From: Paragyromitra xinjiangensis | Taxonomy: Eukaryota; Ascomycota; Pezizomycetes; Pezizales; Discinaceae | NCBI GenBank assembly: GCA_038503065.1 | Contig: JBCAMK010000010.1 | Coordinates: forward strand, 248,001-312,000 | Length of the DNA: 64,000 bases | Direction: 5' to 3' | Part shown: positions 9,857 to 19,051 of the stretch, piece by piece | How the letters are laid out: each line of letters opens with the position of its first letter | Numbering within the stretch: the first letter of the stretch is position 1 | The notes under the pieces: generated by a model | Told to the model about the DNA's origin: nothing | Databases searched by the model: none | The model's input: only the letters and a program-made list of their open reading frames with translations | Program-made: the position numbers and the translations under genes

Positions 9857-11816
9857 AATTATGACATCCCATCTTATTACAAAGGAAAACATGCTTATTT
9901 CTTTCCAAACCCTTTGTGAATAGATCCGCCACATTTTCTCCTGTTTCCACGTATTCGAGTTCGAATAATCCTTCACTCAGCTTTTCTCGGACGTAGTGGT
10001 AATGTACGTCAATGTGTTTTGATCGTTTATGGAAGGTGGGATTTTCTGATAATGAAATTGCTCCTCCATTATCTTCTCGTATTCGATATCGTGGTTGTCC
10101 TTCTGTTAATGTTTTTAATTCTCCGATTGCTCGCTGTATCCAGACCATTTGTCGACTTGCTTCCGATAACGCTTTGTATTCGGCTTCGACTGTTGATACA
10201 GAAACTGATTTCTGTTTTTGGGACTGCCAGGTAACGAGGCATCCGTTTATGATGAAGCAGTTTCCGGAATATGACCTTCTGTCGTTTATGTCGTAGGCAT
10301 AGTCGGCATCTGCGTATCCTTCGATTGTCGTTATTCCTTTGGTTTTTCTATTGTATACTATCTTGAAGTCTAGGGTTCCTTTAATATATCGTAAAACTCG
10401 TTTTGCTGCGTTGAGGTGTTCCATGGTTGGTCCAGAATTGTATTGTGAAAGCATTGTTACCGTAAATGCTAAGTCTGGTCTGCTGGCAATGACAGCATAC
10501 ATGAGTGATCCGATGATGACTTGATAATCGCGTGGTTCATCAATTAACTCGTCTGTTTCCGGATCGTATTTTCTCAGGCTGACGTTCTTTGGATCCATTG
10601 GGGTCGCAACTGGTCGACAATCTGTCATTCCGAATCTCTCGAGTACTCGTTCTAGGTATGCTTTTTGGGATAAGGTGATGGCGTTTGGTTTAAATTCGAG
10701 AAATATGCCTAAGCCCCATTCTGCAGTGGTGAGTTCGGTCATCGCGAAGGTGTTGTTTAGTTGTTTTCGTACTTCTTTCGATCGTGTGTCGGAGCAATGG
10801 AAGGCGAACATGTCGTCTACATAAACTGCCATGATGATTTCTCCGGATTCGTGAATGAAGACACAGGGGTCAAATGTGCTGGGGGTGAATCCTTCTTTTC
10901 TCATTGTTTTGACCAATTTCTCATACCATTCTCTTGACGCTTGCTTGAGTCCATAAAGACATTTCTTTAGTTTGCAGACGAGTCCTTTAGTTTCTATTCC
11001 TTCCGGAGCTTCCATATATATTTCTTCCTTGAGCTCTCCGTTGAGGAATGCGTTTTTGACATCTCCTTGTTCCATTCTCCAGTTTTTTGGATGTGTGGCA
11101 ATAAGGGCGATGAGTATGCGGAGTGACTCGTATCGACATACCGGGGAAAAGGTTTGGTCGTAGTCTTGTCCCTGTATTTGTGAAAAGCCTTTGGCGACAA
11201 GTCGGGCTTTATAGCGAATGATTTCCCCTCCCGGCCCAAGTTTGTGTTTCAATACCCATTTGCTTTTCACGATTTTTCTTCCCGGGGGTGGCACTACTAG
11301 TTCCCATGTCTGATTTCGTTGAAGGGCGTCTATTTCTTCTTGGATTGCTTCTTTCCATTTTTGTCCGTCTTTTCCGCCGATCGCTTCATTGTAGGATTGT
11401 GGTTCTCCCATGGAAATTGATGTTGATGCGACATATGTTGACTCGTCTGTGGGATCAAATTTTCGTGGTGCATTTCTTGTTCTTCCGGAACGTCTTGGTT
11501 CTTCTTTGGGTGGTTCCGCTGGTGGAATAGGTTCGAGGAGAGGTGATTCTGGCGGTGAGCTGAGGATTCCTTCTGGGGGAGGTTCGCATGCTTCTCGCAT
11601 AAGTCTTTGGAATCGGTCATCATCTATTTCTGAATCTTCGTCATTGTCTCCTATTTCCGCTGATCCTTGATCATCGTCACTGAGTAATTGTTCCTCGTTA
11701 TATGTGAAGGTTCCTTCATCGTCAGTGAGAAGTTGTGAATCTTCTTCGATAAATCCTCCTGGGATGCTTGCCGGGTATTGTGTACTAAGTGTATCGGGAC
11801 TTAATGGAATGATCAT
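9855..11816 (-). CDS. Copia pol, reverse transcriptase-RNase H part
   Basis: Open frame of 653 codons directly continuing the integrase frame after an in-frame TAA. A linker rich in acidic residues and prolines is followed by the copia-type RT (Pfam RVT_2) starting near WELVVPPPGRKIVKSKWV. The polymerase box is AVYVDDM (YVDD catalytic Asp pair). The RNase H domain begins near GYADADYA and includes STVEAEYKAL and KHIDVHYH. The frame is otherwise intact to the stop beside the polypurine tract. The first ATG is only the next methionine after the TAA, so separate initiation is unlikely; the part was probably made as a gag-pol polyprotein before the nonsense change. Confidence 0.93.
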   Translation of the reverse strand: MIIPLSPDTLSTQYPASIPGGFIEEDSQLLTDDEGTFTYNEEQLLSDDDQGSAEIGDNDEDSEIDDDRFQRLMREACEPPPEGILSSPPESPLLEPIPPAEPPKEEPRRSGRTRNAPRKFDPTDESTYVASTSISMGEPQSYNEAIGGKDGQKWKEAIQEEIDALQRNQTWELVVPPPGRKIVKSKWVLKHKLGPGGEIIRYKARLVAKGFSQIQGQDYDQTFSPVCRYESLRILIALIATHPKNWRMEQGDVKNAFLNGELKEEIYMEAPEGIETKGLVCKLKKCLYGLKQASREWYEKLVKTMRKEGFTPSTFDPCVFIHESGEIIMAVYVDDMFAFHCSDTRSKEVRKQLNNTFAMTELTTAEWGLGIFLEFKPNAITLSQKAYLERVLERFGMTDCRPVATPMDPKNVSLRKYDPETDELIDEPRDYQVIIGSLMYAVIASRPDLAFTVTMLSQYNSGPTMEHLNAAKRVLRYIKGTLDFKIVYNRKTKGITTIEGYADADYAYDINDRRSYSGNCFIINGCLVTWQSQKQKSVSVSTVEAEYKALSEASRQMVWIQRAIGELKTLTEGQPRYRIREDNGGAISLSENPTFHKRSKHIDVHYHYVREKLSEGLFELEYVETGENVADLFTKGLERNKHVFLCNKMGCHN

Positions 11817-12909
11817 TTAATACTTTGCTGCTAATTCGGTTCGAGTAGGTATTTTGAATGGAGATGGTTTATCGGTTTGTTCTTTCTCAGTGATTTCTGT
11901 CTGGGTGTTATCTTCGGTTTTTTCGATGTTTTCGGTATCCGTTTGAATTGGTTTCCAGGTATCGAAAGTGATCTCTCGTACTTCCCCTGCTTTCGGTCCT
12001 GGGAATTTTACGTCTCGTGATAGTAATATTTGCCTTCGTCCTTCAACATAAATGCGATACATGCCTGTTCCTTGACCATATCCTACAAACTTCCCCTCGA
12101 TTGCTCTTGCTTCATTTTTGGCTCCTTGTTTCTCAATGGGGATATGTGCGAATGCTCTTTCTCCAAAGGCTTTGAGGTGGCTGATGTCTGGGTTCTTTTG
12201 TAGGAATCGTTTTATTGGTATTTCGTTTGTGGTGGAATGAGGAGTTCTATTTTTTACGTAGTTTGCCGTGGAAATGGCTTCTTCCCATAGGAACGGAGGC
12301 AGTTTGCTGTCGATGAGGGAAGTTCTTGCAATCATTGCGACCGTTCCGTTTAATCGTTCCGATGCTCCATTGGATTGATGTGAGTATGGTGTGGTTGGTT
12401 CGTCTATGATGCCTCTTTTCATCATTACTTCTTTGGCTTCTTCATATTCTCCTCCATTATCTCGTCTAATTCTTTTGACTTTATTTTCGGTTAGATTTTC
12501 GATCATATCTAGCCAGGCAGTTATTGCCGTGGTCGCATCGGATTTCCTTTTAAGGAAGTATACGAATCCCATTCGAGAGAAGTCATCGATGATGAGTATG
12601 TAGTACTCCGCCCCACTTATGGATTTCGTGCTGAACCTTCCCGATAGGTCAGTGTGGATTAGTTGTAGGATTTTTGTGCTTTTTATTTCAGTGCGTGGTC
12701 GCGGTTGCCTTACGGCTTTCCCAAGTAAGCAGGCATCGCATGGATTTTCCAAATGGGGTGGTAATTTCGGGAATTGTTTCCTAATTTGATCGTAGGTTTT
12801 GGCGGAGGGATGTCCGAGGCGCTTATGCCATTCCAGGCTGGTTCCGAATAGGGCTGTATAGGCGAATTCGTTGGTTTCTTGTTCTAGGATAAAGCCTCCG
12901 CTTTCGTTG
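11817..12909 (-). CDS. Copia pol, integrase part (frame interrupted upstream by repeat)
   Basis: The native sequence starts at 12909 (LNESGGFILE..), just after the 426-bp insertion; the open frame reaches 12956 only because the insertion is open there. The gag-pre-integrase zinc motif is WHKRLGHPS..CDACLLGK. The integrase core has the DDE residues in LIHTDLSG, RRDNGGEY and NGASERLN. The C-terminal part includes the copia GKFVGYGQG and DVKF boxes. The frame ends at a TAA (11817-11819) in phase with the RT frame, so this is a single nonsense change or a readthrough point. A CAA-to-TAA change is the simplest explanation. Confidence 0.92.
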
Positions 12910-12914
12910 AGCTG

Positions 12915-13340
12915 TCTCATAGAGCGAAGTCTCGTCAAGCCCTTTGGTATCCCCAAAGGTGAGCAGTGCTACTCGAAAGAGGTTTCGCTACAATGATAGT
13001 ACAATGTTTTCCACAGGCCTCACGTAGGGTAAGAATCGAGGTGATTCTGGGGGGGGGGGGTGACAGTGACAGCGACGACGATGTTTCTGAGGTAGAAACA
13101 GAGATGGTATTTGGATAACAGTACAGTAGAAGTAAAGTAAGAAACGTTGCTTAAGGAAAAGAAAGAAAGAACAATCACAACCGCGGAAATCCATCGCTTA
13201 TATACCCAATCTTCCTCTTTCTATGACTCATCCCTGACTCAACCATTCGAGGCAACCCAACCGAATCACAAAGGAACACAACGAAATAATACAATAACTA
13301 ATCCTTAACACCCCACATGTGCCTGACCTTTATCCATGAA
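12915..13340 (-). repeat. 426-bp insertion in the copia gag-pol frame (copy A of a shared repeat)
   Basis: This segment interrupts the copia frame between protease and integrase (VGKCQ / LNESGG). It is flanked by the 5-bp direct repeat AGCTG (12910-12914, 13341-13345). Removing it with one AGCTG copy restores the reading frame exactly. A clearly homologous 408-bp segment at 54672-55079 interrupts an unrelated Tc1 transposase. On the minus strand it contains a TATATAAGCG box and a 68-codon open frame. Candidates are a solo LTR with non-canonical ends (the duplication size fits) or a small non-autonomous element of unknown class. No clear terminal inverted repeats are visible. Confidence 0.8.
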
Positions 13341-13345
13341 AGCTG

Positions 13346-14878
13346 GCATTTCCCAACTATCGCATCCTTCTCGTCATATAACACCACCCTTTTTCCTTTC
13401 ATCAACGCACTGTATCCTTTTTCTGCAAGGGATCTCCAAGAGAGCAGCTTCATTTTTCCGAGTTCGGGCACCAGATATACGTTTTCTAGGGTCATTCCTT
13501 TATTCTTGTTGCAGTTTGGTATCGTGAGGGTCAGCGTCCCCGTTATCTGGAGTATCCTTCCTCCCGCTACTGAAACTGTTCCTGAGTGAGGTGTGATTTC
13601 TGAATGTTCGTTTTTTCCTATCATGTGTGACGTGGCGCCGGTATCGAAGAGCCATTCTGATGTTTCTAGTGTAGAATAGGTGGATTCTTTTATCGATAGC
13701 AGCGATACGGCTGCCTCTCCTTGCTTTCTTATTTCTTCGAGTGCTTCAGCTGCTTCTCTTGTTTCCATTTGTTCGAAAGCTGCTAGGTCTCTGAAATAGT
13801 TGAGGTCTTCGATCCAGGTACTTTCCTCAAATTCCGTCGTTTCCAGTCTGGTTTGGTAGGTGGGTCCTTGTGCGATCCATGCTCCTAGGTTTACCTCTGT
13901 TATGGTTTGCGCGGCTTGTCCTTGATTTTTCGCTAACCCTGGTTCGTTCTTTTTGTGTTCTTGGTCTCTCTTGTACCTTCTGCACACAGAGAAGTCATGA
14001 GTGGCCGGTTTGCTTCTTGCTGCACAATATCCGCATGGTTTCCTTGCTTGGGCGGCAAAGGCTATAGGAGGGTTACTTGTTTGACGAGTGTCACCGACGT
14101 TTGCAAGTTTTTCATATACTTCGGCGAAGGAGATGTTGTCCTTGGCTTCGAGTACTTCGATTATGTTGGAAAAGGATGGGTGTTGGAGAGAGTGAAGGAG
14201 GTATGCTGCTTTTGCTTCTTCGCTTGTGCACGTAATGTATATGACTGATCCGAAGCTAGGGTCCACAGTAAGTCCTTCTTTGGCGAAGCTTTGAGTTTTT
14301 TCAAGTAACGCGCTCCATAGCTTAGTGAATTCCGCAAGATGTGTGGTTAATCCGTTGGCGGTGGTGCATTGGAGGCTAAGGAGTTTGCGATGCATTTTGT
14401 GGAGGGAGCTGGGAGATTTGCGGTCGAACCTGGTGACAATGTGTTGCCATATTTCCTTCGAGGTATGGCATACCGGTATTTCTCTTGCAAGCTCTGTTTT
14501 GATGTTTTGGTGGATGTAGACTTTGGCTATGGTGTCCTTTTTGGTCCAGTCTTTTGCTGCTTTGATGGCTTCTTCTTGCTTCTTTTTTGTGTCTTCGATT
14601 TCTTTTTCGTTTCGTTTGCCTGCGGATTCGGTTGACTCAGCTTCGGGGGGTTCGGTTTTGGTTTCTTTGACTAGGGTGCTTGGTTTCTCTTCGGTTCCGT
14701 CAACGATTTCCATGAGGTCGTTGATGATCAACATGTCCTGCATGTGTTGTCTCCATGTTGGGAAATCGTTGGCTCCTGAGAGCTTGGTTTCGAGGGACGG
14801 GATTCTTATTCCGGTAGTCATTTTTGATGATACTGTCGTGTAGCTATTTGATAGCGGTATACGGACTTCTGTGTTCAA
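13346..14878 (-). CDS. Copia gag and protease
   Basis: Starts at the ATG at 14878; genuine coding ends near 13346, and the open frame runs on to a stop at 13298 inside the inserted repeat. Residues 25-260 match copia-type gag (UBN2-like: FPTWRQHMQDML, EIWQHIVTRFD, LAEFTKLWSALL). A zinc-knuckle-like cluster lies at residues 282-299 (CGYC..H..C) but with eight rather than four residues before the His. The aspartic protease motif FDTGATSHM is at residues 411-419. Function: capsid, RNA packaging and polyprotein cleavage. The frame is intact up to the insertion. Confidence 0.92.
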
Positions 14879-14934
14879 GATTCTTCGTGGAGGTGGATAA
14901 AGATATTTTTTGCGCAGTGGAAGGATTTTTTAAT

Positions 14935-14948
14935 CCGGGCTCATAACC
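14935..14948 (-). other. Primer binding site, initiator tRNA-Met anticodon arm
   Basis: Directly inside the 5' LTR the minus strand reads GGTTATGAGCCCGG. Its complement contains GGGCTCATAACC, which matches the anticodon stem-loop of fungal initiator tRNA-Met rather than a tRNA 3' end. This is the half-tRNA priming arrangement known from Drosophila copia. Confidence 0.8.
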
Positions 14949-15173
14949 TGTGAATATTGTAAGAAGTGATTTTATTCAGAAACACTGGGGATCTACCCCA
15001 TTTATATACCCCTTAGTTCTTCTTCCCCTCATATAATATTGTTCCGACAATCATTCTCTATCTTATCTTCAACCCCTCTTCTATGGGTCTTTTCCCTCCG
15101 ATACTATATTTCTCTTCCGATACATTCTCTTATGTGGTTCCACCACATAGTACATAATTGCCTCAAATCGACA
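14949..15173 (-). repeat. 5' LTR of the copia element
   Basis: 225 bp, the partner of the LTR at 9623-9847 with two C/T differences. In the element's direction it holds an ATATAAAT box that could serve as promoter. The target duplication CATGT follows at 15174-15178. Confidence 0.93.
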
Positions 15174-16766
15174 CATGTCGCTCTCCCAAATTCTCCTATA
15201 TCTTCTCAGGTATCCCATCACCAAGAACCTTCTATCAACTCAGATACTGAAGTTGATACATCCGAGCCTCAGCCCCCAGTAAAATCCTCCCTCCGTACTG
15301 AGATTTCCGATAGTGTTCGCTCAAAAATCAGAGCACTTCGTACAATAGCTCTGTGGCCATTTCGAAAAATTGGTAGCGAGTTAAATATTCCTCTTACGAC
15401 TGTTTACACAATCTGCCAGCAGCCTTCAACTCCAAACAGATCCCGTGTTGGGCGTCCTAGACTTCTTACTGCATCTATCAGGGAGCGACTTATTCGTCAT
15501 GCAACATCATCACAAGAAAACCGTCGCAAATCTCTTCTACAGATTTCTCATGAGTTAGGAATTATCGTAAACGAACGAACCTTACGGCAAGCATTTGCTG
15601 ACCATGGTTACCATCGACGTGTTGCTCGTGTCAAGCCCTTTTTATCGGTAGAGGCCAAAGTTAAACGTTTCCAATGGGCACAATTGGTGCAAGACTGGTC
15701 TGCTTCTGATTTTCGCAAAGTTATTTGGACTGATGAGAGTGCCTTTAATGTTGGCGGTTTTGCAGGTCATTCTTGGGTGACAAGACGACCAGGTGAAGAG
15801 TATCTTGAAGCCTGTTTGGTTCCAAAGTTTCGAAAACTTGAAACAGTTATGGTCTGGGGCTGTATTTATGGCAACACTAAGGGTCCTCTTGTTTTTTGGG
15901 ATAAAAAAGCATGGGGTACAACTATTAATGGCCCTCGGTATTGTGAGCATATTGTTCGTCCTCACTTGTTCCCATTTTGGCAACTACAGTCTCGGCGCAC
16001 TTTAGATTATATTTATCTTATGCAAGATGGCGCACCTGCACATCGTGCAAAATATACTGCAAATGTGCTTCGGGAATTGGGAATTTTAGGTTATTTTTTC
16101 GCATGGCCAGGTAAACACTTCATCCACCATTAAAGACATACTTCATTATTATATGTTTTTACTAATTTTAAGTCAGGCAATTCACCAGATTGCAATCCTA
16201 TCGAGAATGTGTGGCGGATCATGAAAGACAAAATTGGGCGCCGAGTACCCCGTCCCACAACAAACCCCACCTTGCGCATTGCTATCCAGGAAGAGTGGGA
16301 CGCAATCACAAATGAGGAGATTGCCTCTATGGTTGACTCCATGCCTGAACATGTTGCAGCTGTTGTAGCTATTGAAGGTGGACACACTCGCTATTGAGAT
16401 TTAATTTGACTTTGTACCGGGAGGAAATGATTGTAGTTGGAATATTGCAGTTGGAAATTGAACTCAGGTCTCTTATTTCTTTTCTTTTCTCATATCGCAT
16501 GTCACTCTTTTATTTCCATTTTACTGGCAGAACTTGAAAGGTCATGGTCCGGGTGGAGAGTAAAGCAATCTTGTACTCTTAGGAATTTTCCACGATGTTT
16601 AGCTATAACACAAATTTTCACTCGCTAATCTCATATGCCGACCTATGTCCGTTCGGTCACTTCATGCCTGAGCCTTGTATATCCATCCGAAAACCTTGGC
16701 AAACATCGCCACCTTACCACCTCACCCAAGCTCCAACTCCCAAACAACACAACCAAAACCGCAATC

Positions 16767-17645
16767 ATGGCACCACAAACAATCAACGCCCTCATCACGA
16801 CCTTCCCCGGTCTCCCAAACTACACACTCCCCCTCCCATCTAACACCTCCATCTCAACCCTCCACTCCGAAATCCTCTCCCTCCTCCCCTCACCACCCAC
16901 CAACCGTCGTCTCCTCCTCTCCACCACATCTGGTCACATCCTCCCCTCTACCGACTCCACTCCAATCTCCTCACTCGCTGACGGCCATGACTTCCTCACC
17001 CTCCGTCTACACCCAACCCTCTGCGGTGGTAAGGGAGGTTTCGGATCTCAGCTGCGTGCTGCCGGTGGCCGCATGAGTAGTCGCAAGAAGCGCGGCCAGC
17101 AAGAAAATAACGACTCGTGCCGTAATCTCGACGGGCGACGCATGCGCACCGTGAAGGAGGCGAAAGCTCTCGCTGCTTATCTGGAGATCAAACCAGATAT
17201 GGAGCGACAGGAGAGAGAGAAGCGGAGGGAGAGGGCGATGAAGATTATTGAAGCCGCAGAACGTAAAGAGGATGGAAAAGGGAAGAGGTTCGAGGATGTG
17301 AAGTGGTTGGAGGAAACCGAAGAGGAGAGGGAGAGGACTAGGGAGGCTGTATTGAGGGCTATGAAGGAGGGTTTTACGGATCGGACTTTTACAGGAGAGG
17401 GGGATGGGGGGAGTAGCGGGAGTGGAAGTGATGAAGAGGAAGGTGAAGGGAGTGAAGGGAGTGGGAAGAAGGTTGTTGCGCCGAGGTTCTCTGGGTGGGA
17501 TGATGAGGACGATGAGTTTATGAGCTCAGACGAAGAAGATGAGGATGCAGAGGGCGAGGAGGAAGACCGGGGGATGGCTGATATCCAGGAAGAAGACGAG
17601 GGAGAAGAATTTGAAGGAAAGGGGAAAGGGAAAGCAAATGCTTGA
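16767..17645 (+). CDS. sde2: SDE2-like ubiquitin-fold splicing/genome-maintenance factor
   Basis: 292 residues, single exon. The start is the ATG at 16767 (MAPQTINALITTF); upstream in-frame methionines lie in transposon TIR sequence and are not native. Residues 1-86 form a ubiquitin-like fold. The conserved GG/KGG processing site is CGGKGGFGSQLRAAGGRMSSRKK (GG at 87-88, Lys89 as the new N-terminus after cleavage). A charged coiled-coil SDE2 domain (LDGRRMRTVKEAKALAAYL..) and a long acidic C-terminal tail follow. Known role in fission yeast: the Ubp5/Ubp15-processed C-terminal fragment, exposing an N-terminal Lys, joins the spliceosome and promotes excision of selected introns. The Tc1 right end lies 89 bp upstream, so its promoter or 5' UTR may be partly displaced. 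Confidence 0.92.
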   Translation: MAPQTINALITTFPGLPNYTLPLPSNTSISTLHSEILSLLPSPPTNRRLLLSTTSGHILPSTDSTPISSLADGHDFLTLRLHPTLCGGKGGFGSQLRAAGGRMSSRKKRGQQENNDSCRNLDGRRMRTVKEAKALAAYLEIKPDMERQEREKRRERAMKIIEAAERKEDGKGKRFEDVKWLEETEEERERTREAVLRAMKEGFTDRTFTGEGDGGSSGSGSDEEEGEGSEGSGKKVVAPRFSGWDDEDDEFMSSDEEDEDAEGEEEDRGMADIQEEDEGEEFEGKGKGKANA

Positions 17646-17835
17646 TCTGTAAATGGCTTTGGGAATTGGTATTGCTGGCGTTAAGTATGGATGGGAAGCT
17701 TAAGGCAAATTTGTATAACAATTAGATAGTAACAAAAGACATGAAGTATCCATGTCATAATATCACGATATTTTCTTTCTACTCCACACTGACCTCAAAT
17801 CACCCAAACCACTCAAACTACAAACCACACTATGA

Positions 17836-18229
17836 CTAACCCCTACATGCTCCCTTCAACCTCTCCAAAACACCACTCACAACCTCACCCCTCTCCTTCT
17901 CCCCCACACCCTTCCCAACAACCCCCTCTACAGCCACAACCTTATCCCTACTCTTCTCCCCCGCCACAATCGCCACATCACTCTTACGATACCCTAACAC
18001 CTTCACCCATTTAGCCCCAACCCCAACACACGGAAAGTAAACAAACCTGACAAACGAACCCAACAACCCCTTTATTCGCTTCCCCATCACGCGCAGGCTT
18101 TGAAATCGCGATATCAACGCGGTCGGACGAGACTGCGATTACGCGGGAGACGGAGGCGTTGGGTTTCACGTGGACTCGGATGCGAAGGGTGGAGGCGAAT
18201 AGTGATACTGCTGCGGGGAGGCGGGACAT
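17836..18229 (-). CDS. DUF167 (YggU-type) small protein
   Basis: Two exons: 18229-18047 (61 codons from MSRLPAAVSLF) and 18000-17836, with a 46-bp intron (18001-18046, GTTTGT..AAG, branch-like CTAAAT). The product is 115 residues. It shows the DUF167 landmarks RIRVHVKPNASVSRV, ISKPARDGEANKGV and LGYRKSDVAIVAGEKSRDKVV, the last matching the family's G-K-S-R-dK motif. The function of the family is unknown; the fold is a small alpha/beta domain. An upstream in-frame ATG at 18397 would add 56 residues of non-conserved sequence and is less likely. The stop lies about 190 bp from the SDE2 stop, so the two genes are convergent. Confidence 0.85.
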
Positions 18230-19051
18230 TGTTCTTTTTTTAGGGTTTTGGTTGCGATGCGGGAATAGGCTATAGGTCTTGGTAATGGCTCCGAGGAGAT
18301 TACAAAAACCGAACTTGTGTGCCGAGTGAGAGATGATGAAGGCATCCACTATGAAGTGGGTGGTGGTAATCTGTGCCGCTAAGGCACAGCGTGGCATGCA
18401 TGTAAACCTCTAAACTGAAACATGAGCCAAGGAGTGCGAAGGAGAATGCATAGAAGCCTATGATATGGAAGCACAAAATCGTTCCGTGCTCTCACAAGTA
18501 AGGAGGGCCAAGTATTTATAGAGCAGTGCCAACAGCAATTTCAGCAATTTCCACTTCTTACCACCATCCTTACGCTTCATCAATTTCTGTTCTCAACCTC
18601 CTCCACGACTGCCTTAACTCTCACAACTATCTCAACCCTCAAGCATTCTTGTCCCCATACTCACTTCCTATCATCCCCTCGCCTCAACCTTCTCGTCTGC
18701 CACCTCAATCACCCAATGAGAAAAAAGATTCTGCCAAAGCCAAGTATCGAGCAAAATCAAACAAAGAATCAAAAAAACAAATCAATTTTGCCCTCCTCAA
18801 ACGCCGTAAGTAAAAAAAAACCCCCCCCCCCACCCAGGGAAATAGAACGTAAGAAATAGAAAGATTTTTTTGTTCGAATATGTGCAATCCACCCCTCAGA
18901 AACATCCCACGATCACCGTAAAAGACCTCTAAAGGAGAAAAAGAAACAGACTATGTACTAGTTATATGGCGGACTAAAACGACCACCCCGACCTCCTAAA
19001 ATCTCAAGGAACAAAATAATAAGCGGGGGAAAAAAGGCCGAAGCCCCACAA
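18230..19051. other. Intergenic region, promoter of DUF167 gene and 3' side of homeobox gene
   Basis: Includes a short plus-strand frame (18526-18813) with low-complexity composition and a following A/C homopolymer run (18812-18834). I found no family resemblance and do not call it a gene. Confidence 0.3.

Larger units (their letters stand above)
9623..15173 (-). mobile_element. Ty1/copia LTR retrotransposon, complete, nested in Tc1
   Basis: Identical-length 225-bp LTRs (9623-9847 and 14949-15173) start TG and end CA and differ at two sites. The 5-bp target duplication CATGT flanks the element (9618-9622, 15174-15178). The primer binding site and polypurine tract sit directly inside the LTRs in minus orientation. 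The domain order is gag, protease, integrase, reverse transcriptase, RNase H, which defines Ty1/copia. Two lesions break the single gag-pol frame: a 426-bp insertion (12915-13340) and an in-frame TAA at 11817-11819. The near-identical LTRs indicate a recent insertion. The copy is probably non-autonomous now. Confidence 0.95.
9582..16397 (+). pseudogene. Tc1-like transposase (DD36E), split by the copia insertion
   Basis: The start ATG is at 9582 (MNRTHNITF..). Reading continues to 9622, where the copia element enters, and resumes in frame at 15179. A 66-bp intron (16111-16176) follows WPG and the last exon ends at 16397. The three parts (41 + 932 + 221 nt) add up to 398 codons with no stop, so the gene was intact before the copia insertion. 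An N-terminal helix-turn-helix region (WPFRKIGSELNIPLTTVYTI) precedes the catalytic core. The triad is WTDES (Asp), LMQDGAPAH (Asp) and NPIENVW (Glu), with 36 residues between the last two. Upstream ATGs at 15039 lie in the LTR and are not the native start. Confidence 0.9.
9209..16677 (+). mobile_element. Tc1-like DNA transposon, interrupted by a copia retrotransposon
   Basis: Terminal inverted repeats begin CAAGGCTCAGGCATGAAGTG and continue with GACCGAACGG at the left (9209-9253); the reverse complement is at the right (16633-16677). TA duplications flank both ends (9207-9208, 16678-16679). Without the nested copia insertion (9623-15173 plus one 5-bp target copy) the element would be about 1.9 kb, normal for Tc1/mariner. 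It carries one transposase gene on the plus strand. The right end lies only 89 bp before the SDE2 start codon. The high TIR identity and otherwise open transposase frame suggest a fairly young insertion. Confidence 0.92.

Noticed and set aside
13870..14843. Several plus-strand frames over the gag region
   Set aside because: They are antisense shadows of the copia gag frame, with biased composition and no motifs.
15039..15180. Apparent N-terminus of the transposase reading MFRQSFSILSS..
   Set aside because: These codons lie in the copia LTR; the same peptide appears at 9713 in the other LTR. The native start is at 9582.
16635..16766. Upstream extension of SDE2 by 44 residues
   Set aside because: The extension begins inside the Tc1 terminal repeat and is not family-like. 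The conserved ubiquitin-like domain begins at the ATG at 16767.
18526..18813. 95-codon plus-strand frame
   Set aside because: Low-complexity composition, no recognised motif, ends at a homopolymer run; no evidence beyond being open.
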